DNA of 64,000 nt from Marimonas arenosa. Its GTDB lineage: Bacteria; Pseudomonadota; Alphaproteobacteria; Rhodobacterales; Rhodobacteraceae. The DNA lies in assembly GCF_030848945.1 (NCBI RefSeq), contig NZ_JANHAX010000002.1, forward strand, positions 741,784 to 805,783, written 5' to 3'. The notes under the pieces were generated by a model. That model was not told the origin of the DNA and ran no database searches. It worked only from the letters and a program-made list of their open reading frames with translations. Each line of letters begins with the position of its first letter. Within the stretch, counting starts at the first letter, position 1. Shown in pieces: positions 1 to 7,316 of this stretch. The position numbers and the translations under genes were made by a program.

Positions 1-2
1 AT

Positions 3-533
3 CATGACGAGATCGACACGCTGCTGAGAGCGGCTTTTCCGACCGACGAAGAGGCGCGGCTGGTGCACAAGCTTCGCGCCGATGGCGACATGTGGCTGGA
101 GATGAAGAAATCCGTCGGCGGGCGGATTGCAGGGTATTACGCGATCAGCCGGATGCGGGCGCCCGAGGGGTGGGGCTGCCTCGCGCCGGTGGCGGTGCTG
201 CCGGCGTTTCAGGGCGGAAAGCTGGTCGAGCAAAACCCTAACTGGGAGGCGGCGGCGGGGGACGAGGAGTGCCTGCGCGGGCCGCTGCGGATAGGGTCGC
301 GGATGATGCGCGAGCTGGCTGCCTGGCACGCCATGCCGGGGATGGCCGCGTATTTGCCGGAGACGATCGTGGTGCTGGGCGAGCCGTCATTCTACGAGCG
401 CGCCGGGTTCAGCCGGGCCCGGGCGGCGCGACTGACATCGCCCTATCCGATAGACTTCACGTTGATCCTGCGGCGCGGGACCGACGTGCCGGAGGGTGAA
501 CTGGTCTATCCTGCGGCCTTTTCTGCGCTGTGA
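3..533 (+). CDS. GNAT family N-acetyltransferase (5' end outside window)
   Basis: The reading frame enters from the left edge in frame 3, so the N-terminus is missing. About 176 residues remain. The opening stretch, TDEEARLVHKLRADGD, is typical of YhbS-like GNAT acetyltransferases, and a later hydrophobic strand followed by GEPSFYERAGFSRA matches the C-terminal GNAT element, where a glycine-rich strand and 'FYxxxGF' line the acetyl-CoA pocket. The acceptor substrate cannot be inferred. The next gene lies 79 bp downstream in the same direction and may be co-transcribed. Family assignment is fairly secure; function is open. Confidence 0.7.
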   Translation, partial: HDEIDTLLRAAFPTDEEARLVHKLRADGDMWLEMKKSVGGRIAGYYAISRMRAPEGWGCLAPVAVLPAFQGGKLVEQNPNWEAAAGDEECLRGPLRIGSRMMRELAAWHAMPGMAAYLPETIVVLGEPSFYERAGFSRARAARLTSPYPIDFTLILRRGTDVPEGELVYPAAFSAL

Positions 534-612
534 CGCGCAGCGGGTTTGCGCCGGCGTGGGAAGACAGGCCGCAGGCGCGCATCTATTTTGCTGTTCAAAG
601 GAGACCCGAGAC

Positions 613-1197
613 ATGCGCAAACTTCAGGTTCAGGGCGTGCATCACATCACGCTGACCGGCGCCGACCGGCAGACCAGCATCGATTTCTGGGAAGGCGTGC
701 TGGGCATGCCTTTCGTGTTCGATCAACCCAATCTTGATGACCCGGATGAGGGGCATCTCTATTTCGATCCCGGCGACGGGCGGCTGATCACCGTGTTTAC
801 CAATGAAAACCGCAAAGGTGACAACCGGCGCACCCCGACCGAGCCGGGCTGCGTGCACCATCTGGCGTTCAATGTCAGCCGTGCGGTGTTTTCGCAGTGT
901 ATCGAGCGGCTGGAGGAGCGCGGTATCGGCCATTCCGGCGTGCGCGACCGCGGCTTCATGGATTCGATCTATTTCAAGGACCCGTTGGGGCTGCTCATTG
1001 AACTGGCGACCTACAAGTTCGAACCGCCGGAAGGCTTCACCCACGCCCAAGTGATGCTTGAGGCCCACAAGATCAGGGTCGAACGGGGCGACTACAACAT
1101 CCAGGAGATCCATCTGGCCGATGCCATCGAGGCGATGGTGGTGCGGCGCAACGGCTCGCTTTCCGAGGAACGGGGGGCTAAGAACCCCTATAGATGA
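613..1197 (+). CDS. VOC-superfamily (glyoxalase/extradiol dioxygenase-like) protein
   Basis: A 194-residue protein with paired beta-alpha-beta-beta-beta modules. Candidate metal ligands are His10/His11 in the opening HHITL, His82/His83 in VHHLAF, and Glu130 in LLIELATY, which is the usual His-His-Glu pattern of metal-dependent VOC enzymes. The ATG at 613 is chosen because AAAGGAGA lies just upstream (about 597-604); the open frame extends to 496 but without a ribosome site. It overlaps the following transporter by 4 bases (ATGA), so the two are translationally coupled. Substrate unknown: a dioxygenase, a lyase or a resistance protein are all possible. Confidence 0.8.
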   Translation: MRKLQVQGVHHITLTGADRQTSIDFWEGVLGMPFVFDQPNLDDPDEGHLYFDPGDGRLITVFTNENRKGDNRRTPTEPGCVHHLAFNVSRAVFSQCIERLEERGIGHSGVRDRGFMDSIYFKDPLGLLIELATYKFEPPEGFTHAQVMLEAHKIRVERGDYNIQEIHLADAIEAMVVRRNGSLSEERGAKNPYR

Positions 1198-2015
1198 GAC
1201 TGTTTGCCCTGACCGCGCTGACTCTGGTGGCCTTTGCCGCGAATTCGCTTCTGAACCGGCTGGCGCTTGAGGGCGGTGCGGCCGGGCCGGCGAGTTTCGC
1301 CGCTGTCCGGCTGATCGCGGGCGCGGTCATGTTGTCGTTGCTGGTGATGTGGCGCAACGGCCGACCGGCCTGGCGGACCGGCCGCCTCGGCCCGGTGGCG
1401 CTCGCCCTCTACATGCTAGGCTTTTCCTTCGCCTATGTCAGCCTGCCGGCCGGGGTCGGCGCGCTGATCCTGTTCGGCGGCGTGCAGGTCACGATGTTCG
1501 CCGGCGCCCTGATCGGCGGCGACCGGGTGCCGCTCGGTCGCTGGCTGGGGGCGGGGCTGAGCTTTGCCGGTCTGTGCTCTTTGATGTGGCCCGCGGGTCA
1601 TGCGGCGCCCGATGCGGCGGGCACGGCGCTGATGGTCGTGGCGGCGCTGGGCTGGGGTATCTATTCGCTGATCGGCCGCGGCGCCCGGGACCCGCTCGGC
1701 GCGACAGCGGCGAATTTCATCTGGGCCGTACCGGCGGGGGTACTGATCTGGCTGGTCCTGCCGGACGCGATGAGCCGGGAAGGCCTCGGTCTGGCGGTGC
1801 TCTCGGGGGCAGTGACCTCGGGGTTGGGTTATGCGTTGTGGTATCACGTGTTGCCCGGGCTCGGGGCCACACGCGCGGCGGTGGCGCAGTCGACGGTGCC
1901 GGTCCTCGCCGTTGCCGGCGGGGTGCTGCTGCTGGGCGAGGCACTGACGCTGCGGGTGGTGCTGGCCTCGGTTCTGGTGCTGGGCGGCGTGGTCTGGTCG
2001 GTGCGGGCGCGTTGA
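1194..2015 (+). CDS. DMT/EamA family transporter
   Basis: A 273-residue, strongly hydrophobic protein with about ten predicted membrane helices in two homologous halves, the standard EamA/RhaT layout. The second half carries the conserved AAVAQSTVPVLAVAGGVLLL region and a GEALTLRVVLASVLVLGG end typical of the family. The start overlaps the stop of the VOC gene (ATGA). These inner-membrane proteins usually export small metabolites or amino acids. Nothing here defines the substrate, although coupling to the VOC gene suggests that the two handle the same compound. Confidence 0.8.
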   Translation: MRLFALTALTLVAFAANSLLNRLALEGGAAGPASFAAVRLIAGAVMLSLLVMWRNGRPAWRTGRLGPVALALYMLGFSFAYVSLPAGVGALILFGGVQVTMFAGALIGGDRVPLGRWLGAGLSFAGLCSLMWPAGHAAPDAAGTALMVVAALGWGIYSLIGRGARDPLGATAANFIWAVPAGVLIWLVLPDAMSREGLGLAVLSGAVTSGLGYALWYHVLPGLGATRAAVAQSTVPVLAVAGGVLLLGEALTLRVVLASVLVLGGVVWSVRAR

Positions 2016-2114
2016 CGGCGGATTCGAGCCGGGATCGGGCCGGTCGCGGCAGTCTTGTATCGCCGGGCGCGGCTGTGTCGTAACTTCGGCTTATCGGCGG
2101 CAAGGGAGGGCGCG

Positions 2115-2504
2115 ATGAGCGACAATCCGGTGGTGCATTTCGAGATGCCCTATGACGACAGCGGTCGGATGCGGGAGTTCTACGAGACGGCGTTCGGCTG
2201 GACGACGATCCCGCTGGGGCCGGAGATGGGAGACTATGTGGTCGCGCAAGCGGCCGAGACCGACACGGAAAACATGGTCACCCAGAAAGGCGCGATCAAC
2301 GGCGGCTTCGCGCCGCGGTCGGTGGACAATGACCGCACCAACCTGGTGATCGCGGTGGCGGACATCGCCAGGGCGATGGCGGATGTGGAGGCCGCCGGCG
2401 GCACGGTTCTGGGGGCGCCGGTCGAGATTGCGGGGGTGGGCCTGTATGTCCATTTCACCGACACCGAGGGCAACCGGCTGAGCCTGCTGGAACCGACGCA
2501 GTGA
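2115..2504 (+). CDS. Small VOC family protein
   Basis: A 129-residue single-chain VOC protein opening with VVHFEMPYDD and a YETAFGW motif, and closing with VHFTDTEGNRLSLLEPTQ, characteristic of the compact glyoxalase/bleomycin-resistance-like group. The ATG at 2115 is preceded by AAGGGAGGG (2102-2110), which fixes the start against a longer frame opening at 2055. It stands alone between a transporter and a small membrane protein. Activity is unknown; many relatives are uncharacterised. Confidence 0.75.
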   Translation: MSDNPVVHFEMPYDDSGRMREFYETAFGWTTIPLGPEMGDYVVAQAAETDTENMVTQKGAINGGFAPRSVDNDRTNLVIAVADIARAMADVEAAGGTVLGAPVEIAGVGLYVHFTDTEGNRLSLLEPTQ

Positions 2505-2613
2505 GGGCGGTGCCGGTGTTCGCGGCAAGCCGGCGCAAATCCGCGAAAGCGTCCGGTCTTTGCCAGAAAACCGACGCATTGCCTTCCTAGGTCTGATGCC
2601 GGGGCGCTGATCA

Positions 2614-3018
2614 GTGAAGAGCATGGAACATACCAGTTTTCGGGAACGTCTGGCGAAGATCGAAGAGCAAGCGGGGCGCGATCTGGTCGAACGCAGTTTT
2701 GACGTCAAGGCCGAGCGCCAGGCGCCGCACGAGCGCAAGCCGGTCCGGTCCGGTCGCGCGCAAGACGAATATGATGATGGCGCGGCGGTTTTCTGGACCT
2801 TCTACGGGATGGGTGCCATTTTGATGAGTACGGCCTATGTCCTCCAACCCGAGCGCGCTCCGACGATCCTGGTGATCGGCTTGCCGGTATTCGGCATCGT
2901 CGGCATCGTGAAGGTCACAGCCACCATCCGCCGGCGCGGGTTTTCGCTGGGCCGCGATGGCGACGGTTTCTTGAACGTGATCGAAACGGTTTCGGACATG
3001 TTCAAGATGGTCAAGTGA
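2614..3018 (+). CDS. Small two-TM membrane protein, unknown function
   Basis: A 134-residue protein if GTG 2614 is used; ATG 2623 is an equally possible start. The N-terminal ~65 residues are charged and soluble (FRERLAKIEEQAGRDLVERS). Two hydrophobic helices follow (roughly residues 70-87 and 93-110), then a basic and acidic tail ending in a short amphipathic helix. I do not recognise the family. It is followed by a convergent Nudix gene. Codon use and the membrane topology make it a credible gene, but no role can be assigned. Confidence 0.6.
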   Translation: MKSMEHTSFRERLAKIEEQAGRDLVERSFDVKAERQAPHERKPVRSGRAQDEYDDGAAVFWTFYGMGAILMSTAYVLQPERAPTILVIGLPVFGIVGIVKVTATIRRRGFSLGRDGDGFLNVIETVSDMFKMVK

Positions 3019-3030
3019 CCCGTTGCGCCG

Positions 3031-3495
3031 TCAGGCCTTGACCAGCCGTTCCAGCGGGTCGTAGGCGCAGGCGGCCTGATCCCAGGCGGCGGCCGGCAGG
3101 CTGTCGGGTTTGAAGCGGATCCCGGCCATCTCGGCGCGGGTGAACCAGCGCCGGCGGTGGACGATGCCTTCGGGATCGGTCCAGCTATCCGAAAGCGCGC
3201 CGTTGGTCACGTTGCAGCGGAAGAACACCTCGATCTGGTGGAAGCCGGTGTCAGGGTTGTGGAACTCGTTGATCAGGGCGGGCGCGCCGACGGCAATGGT
3301 GAGGCCGGTTTCCTCGTGCACCTCGCGGGCGAGGTTGTCGGGCAGGGACTGGTGTTTTTCGACGCCGCCCCCCGGGGCACACCAGAGCGTCGCTTCGGGG
3401 CCAGGGAAGGCGTTGACCAACAGGAGCCGGTTGTCGTGCAAAATGAGCGCGCGGGTGGCGAGGCGGAGGGGGCGTGACGTCATGCGGTCTTTCAT
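3031..3495 (-). CDS. NUDIX hydrolase
   Basis: A 154-residue Nudix-fold protein. The Nudix box reads [23 protein letters not shown], so the REUxEExGU half with its Mg-binding glutamates is intact, but the first conserved glutamate (Gx5E) is glutamine. The N-terminal [16 protein letters not shown] and the downstream WFTRAEM element match the (d)NTP/ADP-ribose-type pyrophosphatases. It faces the lipase-like gene divergently, with only about 30 bp between them. Substrate unknown; the Glu-to-Gln change may lower or alter activity. Confidence 0.85.
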   Translation of the reverse strand: MKDRMTSRPLRLATRALILHDNRLLLVNAFPGPEATLWCAPGGGVEKHQSLPDNLAREVHEETGLTIAVGAPALINEFHNPDTGFHQIEVFFRCNVTNGALSDSWTDPEGIVHRRRWFTRAEMAGIRFKPDSLPAAAWDQAACAYDPLERLVKA

Positions 3496-3525
3496 AGGCG
3501 TTTATTTCGGCCTATCTCAAGCGCC

Positions 3526-4245
3526 ATGAGATGGTTGGCCCTCCTCCTGATGCTCCTGCCCGCCGCGTTGCGGGCCGATTGCGTCGTGCTGCTGCACGGG
3601 CTGGCGCGGACCGAGATCTCGTTCCTGGTGCTGGAGGAGGTGCTGGAGGCCGAAGGATATCAGGTGGTGCGGCCGGGCTATCCCTCGACCGAGGAGCCGA
3701 TCCTGTCGCTGGTGGTCAAGACCCTGCCGCGGGCGGTGGACAGCTGCGTGGCCGGCAAGGTGCATTTCGTGACCCATTCGATGGGCGGCATCCTGGTGCG
3801 GACCTGGCTGGAAACCTATCGCCCGCCCAATCTGGGCCGGGTGGTGATGCTGGCGCCGCCCAACCACGGCTCGGAACTGGTCGACCGGTTTGGCGACTGG
3901 GAGGTGTTCGGCTGGTTCAACGGCCCGGCGGGTTTGCAGCTGGGCACCGGGCCGGACGCCCTGCCGCAGCATCTCGGGCCGGTGAAATTCGAGCTGGGGG
4001 TGATCGCCGGCAACCGCTCGCTGAGCCCGGCCTATTCGGTGATCCTCCCGGGACCGGATGATGGCAAGGTGTCGGTCGCCTCGACCAAGGTCGAGGGGAT
4101 GAAGGACCACCTGGTGCTGCCGGTCACCCACACCTTTATGATGAACAACCCGCTGGTGATCGCGCAGGTGCTGACGTTTCTGAAGACCGGTCGGTTCGAC
4201 CACGATCTGAAGATGGGGGATCTGGTCTGGGGGGGTGACCAGTGA
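3526..4245 (+). CDS. Secreted alpha/beta-hydrolase, lipase/esterase-like
   Basis: A 239-residue protein with an N-terminal signal sequence (hydrophobic residues 3-14, likely cut after LRA near residue 17). The oxyanion HGL is at 24-26 and the nucleophile Ser85 sits in THSMGG. A likely acid is Asp178/179 in PGPDDG, and the catalytic His is His202 in VTHTFM. This is the arrangement of periplasmic or outer-membrane triacylglycerol-lipase-like hydrolases. Its stop overlaps the GTG start of the following PhnM-like gene (GTGA), so the pair is probably translated together, although no functional link is obvious. Confidence 0.8.
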   Translation: MRWLALLLMLLPAALRADCVVLLHGLARTEISFLVLEEVLEAEGYQVVRPGYPSTEEPILSLVVKTLPRAVDSCVAGKVHFVTHSMGGILVRTWLETYRPPNLGRVVMLAPPNHGSELVDRFGDWEVFGWFNGPAGLQLGTGPDALPQHLGPVKFELGVIAGNRSLSPAYSVILPGPDDGKVSVASTKVEGMKDHLVLPVTHTFMMNNPLVIAQVLTFLKTGRFDHDLKMGDLVWGGDQ

Positions 4246-5390
4246 GCCTGGCGCTGACGCTGGAGGGGGCTGAAATCCTGGCGCCGGCAGGTCTGGCGCC
4301 GGGGCGCCTGGGATTTGCCGAGGGGGTGATCGCCGATGGTCCGGTCGGGCGGGCGGTGGACCTGTCCGGTTACATCGTTCTGCCGGGGATCGTCGACATC
4401 CACGGTGACGGGTTCGAGCGCCATCTCGCGCCGCGCCGTGGCGCGATGAAGGACATGGCGGGCGGGCTGGTGGCCTGCGAGGCGGAGTTGGCGGCCAACG
4501 GCGTCACGACGGCGGTGCTGGCGCAGTTCTGGAGCTGGGAAGGCGGGATGCGCAGCCCCGCGTTCGCCCGCGCTATGCTGGAGGCGCTGGCTGAAGCGCG
4601 GCCCCGGGTGGTGACTGATCTGCACGCGCAGCTGCGGTTCGAGACACATATGCTGCAAGACTACGACGCTTTTGAAGACGCGGTGGCGGAGTTCGGGGTG
4701 GGCTACGTGGTGTTCAACGACCACTTGCCGCATGACCGGCTGGCCAAGGGGCAACGGCCGAAGCGGCTCAACGGCACGGCGCTGAAATCGGGGCGGTCAC
4801 CCGAGGTGTTGCTGGCGCTGATGCAGGCGCTGCACGCGCGTTCGGGCGACGTGCCGGCGGCGGTGGCGGGGCTGGCGGCGCGGCTGGGCCGGCGCGGGGT
4901 GCGGCTGGGCAGCCATGACGATCGGACCACGGCGACGCGCGTTGGCTGGCGCGGGCGTGGAGTGACGATTGCCGAGTTTCCCGAGACGGCGGAGGCGGCC
5001 GAGGCGGCGCGCGCCGGCGGTGATGGGATCGTTCTGGGCGCGCCCAACGTGATGCGCGGTGGGTCGCATAACGGCAATGCCTCGGCGCTCGACCTGATCG
5101 CGATGGGGCTCTGCGATGCGCTGGCCTCGGATTACCACTACCCGTCGCTGTGGCGGGCGGCGCTGTTCCTGGAGGAGGCGGGGGCTTGTGACCTTGCTTC
5201 GGCCTGGGCGCTGGTGTCGGAGGGGCCGGCGCGGCTTCTGGGGCTGGAGGACCGCGGGCGGCTGGCGCCGGGACAACGGGCGGATCTCGTGGTGCTGGAT
5301 GCGGCCACGCGCAGGATCGCCGCGACGATGAGCGGCGGGCGTGTGAGCTACCTGTCGGGCGATCTGGCGGAGCGGTTTCTTTCGGCTTAA
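4242..5390 (+). CDS. phnM: PhnM-type alpha-D-ribose 1-methylphosphonate 5-triphosphate diphosphatase (orphan)
   Basis: A 382-residue amidohydrolase-superfamily enzyme. PhnM hallmarks are present in order: [10 protein letters not shown] (52-61), LGSHDD (222-227), [11 protein letters not shown] (266-276) and SDYHYPS (296-302), which carry the metal-binding His/Asp residues. In the C-P lyase pathway PhnM removes pyrophosphate from ribose-methylphosphonate triphosphate. No phnG-L genes lie nearby, so this copy is separated from the C-P lyase operon or serves another phosphate ester. The GTG start is accepted because of the 4-base overlap with the previous gene. Confidence 0.85.
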   Translation: MSLALTLEGAEILAPAGLAPGRLGFAEGVIADGPVGRAVDLSGYIVLPGIVDIHGDGFERHLAPRRGAMKDMAGGLVACEAELAANGVTTAVLAQFWSWEGGMRSPAFARAMLEALAEARPRVVTDLHAQLRFETHMLQDYDAFEDAVAEFGVGYVVFNDHLPHDRLAKGQRPKRLNGTALKSGRSPEVLLALMQALHARSGDVPAAVAGLAARLGRRGVRLGSHDDRTTATRVGWRGRGVTIAEFPETAEAAEAARAGGDGIVLGAPNVMRGGSHNGNASALDLIAMGLCDALASDYHYPSLWRAALFLEEAGACDLASAWALVSEGPARLLGLEDRGRLAPGQRADLVVLDAATRRIAATMSGGRVSYLSGDLAERFLSA

Positions 5391-5430
5391 CCTGCGCCTG
5401 TCAGGGGCACAGCAGTGAAGGGCGCGCGTC

Positions 5431-5817
5431 ATGATCGTAAAACAACTCGATGACCTGCTGGGGACCGAGGCGGAGGTGCGGGGCGCGGCGTTCGAGAGCC
5501 GCCGCATCCTGCTGGCCGCCGACGGGCTGGGGTATTCGTTGCATGATACGGTGGTGAAACCCGGCAGCGTGCAGGAGCTGGAGTACCGCAACCATGTCGA
5601 AAGCAATTACTGTATTGCCGGCTCGGGCACGGTGGAGAACGTGGCGACGGGCGAGGTGTTCGACCTGCGGCCCGGCACGCTCTACACGCTCGACCGGCAC
5701 GAGCGGCACATCATCCGGGCGGGCGACGAGGGGCTGCGTTTCGTCTGCATCTTCACACCCGCGCTGACGGGCCGCGAGGTGCATGACGAGAACGGCAGCT
5801 ACGGGCTGCCGGACTGA
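5431..5817 (+). CDS. ectC: L-ectoine synthase-like cupin (orphan EctC)
   Basis: A 128-residue cupin matching ectoine synthase end to end: the opening MIVKQLDDL, a central YRNHVESNYCIAGSGTVE, and a final LTGREVHDENGSYGLPD. The residues proposed to bind iron in characterised EctC fall in the expected places: Glu57, Tyr85 and His93. EctC cyclises N-gamma-acetyl-diaminobutyrate to ectoine. No ectA, ectB or ectD is adjacent, so it is a solitary EctC. It might provide salt protection from imported precursor or act on a different substrate. Length and motifs make the family call strong. Confidence 0.85.
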   Translation: MIVKQLDDLLGTEAEVRGAAFESRRILLAADGLGYSLHDTVVKPGSVQELEYRNHVESNYCIAGSGTVENVATGEVFDLRPGTLYTLDRHERHIIRAGDEGLRFVCIFTPALTGREVHDENGSYGLPD

Positions 5818-5950
5818 GGCTGCGCCGGCCGGAGGCAGTCCCGACCCTTTCTCCCAACGCCGAGGACGGGCGTTGCACCTGGACGGACCGGGACGGGGTC
5901 GAGGGGCGAGGCAGAGGTTTCCCGCCGTCGGAGCCGGGAGGCGGGGTGAT

Positions 5951-6316
5951 TCAGCGATCCGAGGGGTGGTTGACGCCGTCATGCCACGGCAGGGGTTCGT
6001 AATCTGCCGGGTTGACGCCCTCGAGCGCGCCGAGGTTGACGCCATAGAAATTCGGGTCGGACCGGCGGCGGTGATGGGTGTAGATGCCGCAGGTCTTGCA
6101 GAAGTAATGCTGCGCCGTGTGGGTGCCCCAGCTGTAGAGCGTAAGGTTGTCTTTGCCCCGCAACACCTCCAGCGCGTCGAGCGGCACCGTGACCGTCGCG
6201 GCGGCGCGGCGGCGGCAGAACGAACAGTCGCAATGCCGGGCCTGGCTCAGCGGGATCGAGGGGGTGACGCGGAGTTCGACCGCGCCGCAATGGCAGGTGA
6301 GTTTCATGGCGGTCAT
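5951..6316 (-). CDS. GFA/CENP-V family zinc protein
   Basis: A 121-residue protein with the GFA (glutathione-dependent formaldehyde-activating-like, Mss4-like) zinc signature: Cys8-x-Cys10, Cys29-x-Cys31-x2-Cys34 and Cys73-x2-Cys76. It closes with DYEPLPWHDGVNHPSDR, typical of small alphaproteobacterial members. The start at 6316 is taken because it overlaps the rhomboid stop by 4 bases (ATGA); an internal ATG at 6307 is possible. The formaldehyde role suggested by the name is doubtful for most members, so function remains open. Confidence 0.8.
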   Translation of the reverse strand: MTAMKLTCHCGAVELRVTPSIPLSQARHCDCSFCRRRAAATVTVPLDALEVLRGKDNLTLYSWGTHTAQHYFCKTCGIYTHHRRRSDPNFYGVNLGALEGVNPADYEPLPWHDGVNHPSDR

Positions 6317-7059
6317 CTCCGGCGGCGTCTGTGGATGGTGGGAATGCGGGAGGGATCGTATTTGGCTTCCGGGTGCGGCGGATGGAACTCGTTTTCCTGC
6401 CAGTAGCTCTTGCCACCGCGGCGCAGCAGGACCGGCAGGGCAAACACGATCCCCACCAAGAAGCCACCGGCATGAGCCCAGTAGGCCACTCCGCCCATAT
6501 TGGCATCCGCTGAAAGCCCGCCGAAAAATTGCAGCGCGAACCAGACGGCGAGCATGATCCAGGCCGGGATGGTGAAGATGCGGAAGAAGATGATGATGAT
6601 CAGCAGGATATCGATCTTGGCCTTCGGGAAAAGCAACAGGTAGCCGCCCATCACCCCGGCGATCGCGCCGGACGCCCCGACGGTGGGCACCAGCGAGCCG
6701 GGCGAGAGCATCACGTGCACCAGCCCGGCCCCGATGCCGGCGGCGAGGTAGAACAGCAGGAAGCCGAGATGTCCCATCGCGTCTTCGAGGTTGTCGCCAA
6801 ATATCCACAGGAACAGCATGTTGCCGGCGATGTGCAGAAAGCCGGCGTGCAGGAACATCGAGGTCAGCAGCGTCTCGTAGCCGTCGCCCTGTTCGATCCG
6901 GGCCGGCAGGATGCCCCATTCCCAGAAGAAAATGTTGAGGGCGCGGGGGTCGCCGAACAGGTTCACGTAGGACAGGAAGGCGATCACGTTGAGCGCGATC
7001 AGCGCGTAGGTGACATAGGGCGTGCGCCCCGAGGGGTTGTGATCGCGGATCGGGAACAT
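6313..7059 (-). CDS. Rhomboid family intramembrane serine protease
   Basis: A 248-residue polytopic membrane protein. The rhomboid core is complete: HAGFLHIAGN (71-80, with His76 and Asn80 of the oxyanion region), the nucleophile Ser130 in GASGAIAG, and the catalytic His196 in AHAGGFLVG. Rhomboids cleave transmembrane substrates inside the bilayer. The C-terminus is a basic, proline-rich cytoplasmic tail. It is coupled to the GFA gene downstream by ATGA. The substrate is unknown. Confidence 0.9.
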   Translation of the reverse strand: MFPIRDHNPSGRTPYVTYALIALNVIAFLSYVNLFGDPRALNIFFWEWGILPARIEQGDGYETLLTSMFLHAGFLHIAGNMLFLWIFGDNLEDAMGHLGFLLFYLAAGIGAGLVHVMLSPGSLVPTVGASGAIAGVMGGYLLLFPKAKIDILLIIIIFFRIFTIPAWIMLAVWFALQFFGGLSADANMGGVAYWAHAGGFLVGIVFALPVLLRRGGKSYWQENEFHPPHPEAKYDPSRIPTIHRRRRR

Positions 7060-7112
7060 GGCGCGAGGCTAGCGACTTTCAAAGGGCGGGGGAAGTCGGA
7101 AAGGGCGGGATC

Positions 7113-7165
7113 ACGCCCCCCGGAGACGGCGCCCGCCCACCCTCCCCGCCGCCTCCGGGGGGCGT
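7113..7165. terminator. Long stem-loop downstream of putA
   Basis: Two 19-bp arms (7113-7131 and 7147-7165) are inverted repeats with one mismatch around a 15-nt loop. The outer 12 bp, built on ACGCCCCCCGGA / TCCGGGGGGCGT, are perfect. The element lies about 150 bp after the putA stop and about 55 bp before the rhomboid start on the same strand. No clear T-run follows, so it may act as an mRNA-stabilising structure, a Rho-assisted terminator, or both. Confidence 0.5.
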
Positions 7166-7316
7166 GGCGCCGACGACCGGGAGCCGGTCGCCGGCGGTTG
7201 ACGGTGAGGTTGCATATTTCCAGAACGATGACGCCGCGAGCGGGGTCGATGTTCACCCGGCCGGTGCAGGATTGCAGAGGCAAGGTGCCCTGACTATGCC
7301 GGAAGCTGTGCGCTCG

